Source: Phytophthora hibernalis (taxonomy: Eukaryota > Oomycota > Peronosporomycetes > Peronosporales > Peronosporaceae). Taken from it: a stretch of DNA of 64,000 bases. Within the stretch, counting starts at the first letter, position 1. Every line of letters starts with the position of its first letter. Shown one piece after another: positions 61,501-64,000 of this stretch. A program made the position numbers and the translations under genes. The stretch covers positions 682,001 to 746,000 of the forward strand of contig JAAKBF010000221.1 of NCBI GenBank assembly GCA_012656075.1. The letters are read 5' to 3'. The notes under the pieces are model-generated. The model saw only the letters and a list, made by a program, of their open reading frames with translations, searched no databases and was not told the DNA's origin.

Positions 61501-61597
61501 CGTCCACATGCGGCATACTCAGCTGAAAGTTTGCCACTTTCAGCGGTTTGCCACTCGCTGCAGCCAGAGGTTCCATCGCCGTGCGTGTCGTCAGCAT
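58507..61597 (-). CDS. Large protein with discoidin-like domain, unknown function
   Basis: Several exons are visible: 61597-61326 (LKVANFQLSMPHVDG...), about 61250-61170, about 61100-60640, about 60500-60090, and others down to 58507. The central part has an F5/8C-like segment (SDEWIVCQFSSAVTISSVEL then KWQADFVPGHF and SISRDGMSYETVAIVM), which needs one base restored in the A4 run 60724-60727. It is followed by helical repeats (EIRDLALEALQRLLLASGSL, LFLMGLATAIQRVVVGG) and C-terminal alpha/beta segments (LSINLQRHLHWNRVEK). The stop at 58507 is followed by a TTTATT (AATAAA) signal. The overall family is not recognised. The first ATG overlaps the stop of the Cys-rich gene (ATGCTGA), so the two may be one gene joined by a missing base. 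Confidence 0.5.
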
Positions 61598-62025
61598 CTC
61601 TCTAGCTCGGGGAAAATGGCACTAAGACAGCGCTCGCAGTGGATGACTGTGTGCTCGATCTCCTCCGTCGTGACGGGGAAGGCCTCCGTGGCTTGCTGGA
61701 TCTCCTGCAGTGAGCTGGCCCACATGGCCACAGTCGTGGCGGCCTTGCAGCGTCGACAGCCGTCTCGGAAGGGTCGCGCGTTGTTTGTGGCGGCTGTGCA
61801 GCTTGGACACTTGGCGTGCAGCTTCCCGTCCGCGTCTGTGATCTGCTGTGTGTAGAGGGCGCCATGTACGTCGCAGCCTGGGAACTCCAGGTACCGGCAC
61901 TCGCTGCACAAGATCACAGCGAACGTACGCAGTGAAGACGCGTCTGCATTCACGTCAGGAGGTGGTGAGGGCATGGCTCTGTTGAGCGTCGCCGCAGACG
62001 CCTCCCTGCTGCTGGATACGGTCAT
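61591..62025 (-). CDS. Cys-rich protein with four CxxC knuckles
   Basis: About 145 residues. CSECRYLEFPGC, CPSC, CRRCKAATTVAMW and CERC make four CxxC pairs spaced as in zinc ribbons, so zinc binding is likely. The start is MTVSSSREASAATLNRAM at 62025. The stop TGA lies inside ATGCTGA, the first ATG of the next minus-strand frame. With single-base losses frequent elsewhere in this sequence, this may be the N-terminal zinc module of the larger discoidin-domain protein. It is divergent from SUZ12, with 165 bp between starts. Confidence 0.55.
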   Translation of the reverse strand: MTVSSSREASAATLNRAMPSPPPDVNADASSLRTFAVILCSECRYLEFPGCDVHGALYTQQITDADGKLHAKCPSCTAATNNARPFRDGCRRCKAATTVAMWASSLQEIQQATEAFPVTTEEIEHTVIHCERCLSAIFPELERC

Positions 62026-62162
62026 TCTTGGCGACTGCAGAAAAGATCTAACGGAATCAGATTTCGAACTATGAGAAAGGATAAACTTGAGAAAACGAAT
62101 TGGTAAAATCCGGTCGAATGGCATGCTATGCGATAAGAGAGGTGTTCGGGGTTGGCTGCCCG

Positions 62163-62175
62163 CATTTTGCATTTT
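62163..62175 (+). promoter_or_regulatory. Oomycete initiator (Inr) upstream of SUZ12
   Basis: CATTTTGCATTTT fits the oomycete initiator consensus CATTYYNCAWTTT at every position. It ends 15 bases before the SUZ12 ATG, within the 165-bp bidirectional promoter, so the transcript leader is probably very short. Confidence 0.6.
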
Positions 62176-62190
62176 GAGCGGGAGATCGGC

Positions 62191-64000
62191 ATGGCGGACC
62201 AGGGGAGCAGCAAGCGCAAGCGTGACGAGAGCCGCGAGCGCAAGCTGCCGCTCACCAAGGAGCGCCGCACTAAGGTGCGCCAGGAGCATATGGAGGAGGA
62301 GTTCGCGGCCACGTACCACGGGCTCACGGCGCTGTACAAGCTGCTGGAGGTGAAGCACTTGGAGAGCCCCTTGTTCCTGCCCCGCACGCTCGGCTACCGT
62401 CTGGATCCGGCCTGGCAGCAGAAGACCAAGGATGATGTCAAGGAGAGAGGCATCAGAATCCCTGAAAGACTCCAGGACGGCGCTGGCCCCCGCTACGCTG
62501 CAGGATTTCAAGATCGGCATGACATCCGACACGATGGAGGCCTTCAAGAGCCAGAAGCAGCCGGCAGGAGTGCTCATCTCCGTGTTCAAGGCTAATGGGA
62601 AGAAGTTCGACGACAACCAGTTCACGCTGCTGGCCACGAGTTTGATCCCAGGTGAGGAGGTTGCTGTAGAGGATTGAGGGGAGGATGAGGTTCTGATGGG
62701 GTGGTGGTTTTGTTGCAGTTCTCTTTTCGAAGGATTTGGTGCTGCCCAAGGAGTTCTTGCATTTAGACGCGGATATCTGCGTGCTGGTTTTCAAGTCGTA
62801 GAGATCAGCGACGTCAGTGAAACGCTCGCTTCTCAGCCTTCGTTTACGTTTGCAGCGCCAGCTGTGGTGACTACTGTGAGTGGGAAGGACTTGCTGACTA
62901 CGTGTGCAAACGGCCGCAAGCCTCTGTTTGGCAATCTTGTGCGACTTAATGTGGCGCGACGCTGTGTGGGATTCGTCACGGTGGAGCTGCCGGCTATTGC
63001 GTCCTCGATGCATGGTGGTACGTTGAGGAGATATTTTTTTGGTGTGGTGGTGTCGCTTACTGATGCGTTGTGATCGCTGAAGGCGTCAAGTGCGAGTTCC
63101 GTCTCACGTGGGCCCCATTGCCAAAGACGAAGAAGATGCAGCGTCTTACAAGAATCTGCGAGGCGAAGTTGAAGGTGGAGGAAGACGGCAAGCAAAACGA
63201 TGAAACCTTCGTGTTGGCGGTTCCCAAGCGGGATATCACGATTGGGGATGCTCACAAGCCATGCTCAGGGGTGAGATTACTTTTGGTGATTTTGGTGGTG
63301 ACATTTGCATTTGCTAATGCCGTGCTTTCTACTTGATTATTGTTATTGCAGGTCTGGTTCCACTTCCTCTACCACTCGATGCTGCGCAGAATGAGCGAGA
63401 AGCGGTCAGAGTATTCGTGCGCATGGTGCAATATGTTCGCTGGGTCATTACGTGGCCTCGTAGCGCACTTGGTGTCGTCCCATGACCGCTTTCGTTTTCA
63501 AGCCACGGTGCGCATTATTCAGCAGTGTGGATTGTAATGAGCGTACTAAACATTTGATTCATTCTACTGCAGGTTGGCCACGACAACATCCCGCATATTT
63601 ACGTGATGGCACTGCAAGAGCACCAGCCACGTAAAAACAATATTGGGCGTCACTCAGCTTACGCGGAGCTTAAAATGTTCCCGAATGAAGAGCCAAGTCG
63701 CTTCGAGCATCACTTCACTCATATGTCTGGGAAAAAATATGGCCCTCACGGCTCCCGAGGCGTCGAGGCTATCGAGGGTCTGATGCAGGAGTTTGATGAA
63801 ATGGATGAGCTCTCTCAAGAGCAACCACCCGAGTTTTATGCTCCTCTCCTCCAGCGCCAGTATTTCCACTCTCGAACAGGGGCTGTGGTATTGGACCATG
63901 AAAAGACTATGACAGCGATGACGATGTGGATGAGACTTGGATCACGAAGCAAAGCGAGCGGGTACGTTTTGGTGGCTCTTTCTCTTCCAGGTTGATTCAA
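62191..64000 (+). CDS. SUZ12: SUZ12, Polycomb PRC2 subunit (3' end beyond window)
   Basis: SUZ12 is the structural core of PRC2, which methylates H3K27 together with EZH2 and EED. Exons seen: 62191-62652, about 62718-63017, 63083-63270, 63352-63507, 63573-63961, then a donor GTACGT before the window edge. Family features are the C2H2 finger YSCAWCNMFAGSLRGLVAHLVSSHD and the start of the VEFS box (QYFHSRTGAVVLDHE, then DYDSDDDVDETWITKQSER). Upstream segments (DFKIGMTSDTMEAFKSQKQP, KPLFGNLVRLNVARRCVGF) also fit. Three missing bases break the frame: near 62438, the T4 run 62788-62791 and the A4 run 63901-63904; each restored frame gives the family sequence. The C-terminal end of the VEFS box is not in the window. 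Confidence 0.88.

Noticed and set aside
61591..62637. A 348-codon minus-strand frame extending upstream of the Cys-rich gene.
   Set aside because: The part beyond 62025 is antisense to the SUZ12 first exon; only the portion from the ATG at 62025 is supported.

Overview
The window reads as nuclear DNA of an oomycete, most like Phytophthora. Genes are dense and often divergent or convergent. Introns are short (about 55-90 bp) with GTRNGT/YAG borders. The set includes a GPCR fused to a phosphatidylinositol-phosphate kinase, a WRKY19-like zinc-finger protein, Crypton and hAT relics, and an exact match to the oomycete initiator element CATTYYNCAWTTT. The species cannot be fixed from sequence alone.

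Layout. 0.2-5.8 kb: an FHA-domain protein and the proteasome assembly chaperone PSMD5, both on the minus strand. 6.7-13.0 kb: a secreted, membrane-anchored Calx-beta/discoidin/EGF surface protein of about 2,000 residues. 13.5-23.7 kb is accessory DNA: a broken gene, a decayed copy of a WRKY19-like zinc-finger gene, a broken hAT transposase, a long palindrome, a tRNA-like relic, a degenerate Crypton recombinase and the intact zinc-finger copy. 23.8-64 kb is mostly housekeeping: a USP37-like deubiquitinase with an inserted GRF zinc finger, a PMCA-type calcium ATPase, an S6K-like AGC kinase, glutamine-dependent NAD synthetase, the GPCR-PIPK, a Tctex-1 dynein light chain, raptor, a glutathionyl-hydroquinone reductase, a DENR pseudogene, an ARM/coiled-coil protein, La protein, a mitochondrial pyrimidine-nucleotide-type carrier, an SPD-2/CEP192-like protein, a large discoidin-domain protein with a Cys-rich gene abutting it, and the 5' part of SUZ12, which runs off the right edge.

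Themes. Raptor and an S6K-like kinase give two arms of TORC1 signalling within 13 kb, with a PIP-kinase receptor between them. The deubiquitinase and the zinc-finger gene share a CCAAT plus E2F-like promoter module. SUZ12, La, PSMD5 and SPD-2 are core nuclear, proteostasis or centrosome functions. No operons are expected or seen.

Caution on sequence quality. Nearly every long gene carries single-base frameshifts that look like one missing base, many of them in A/T/C runs (see findings). Most therefore look like consensus errors, not mutations. The DENR region differs because it also has four in-frame TAG codons. Exon borders were inferred by hand from splice signals and reading-frame continuity.
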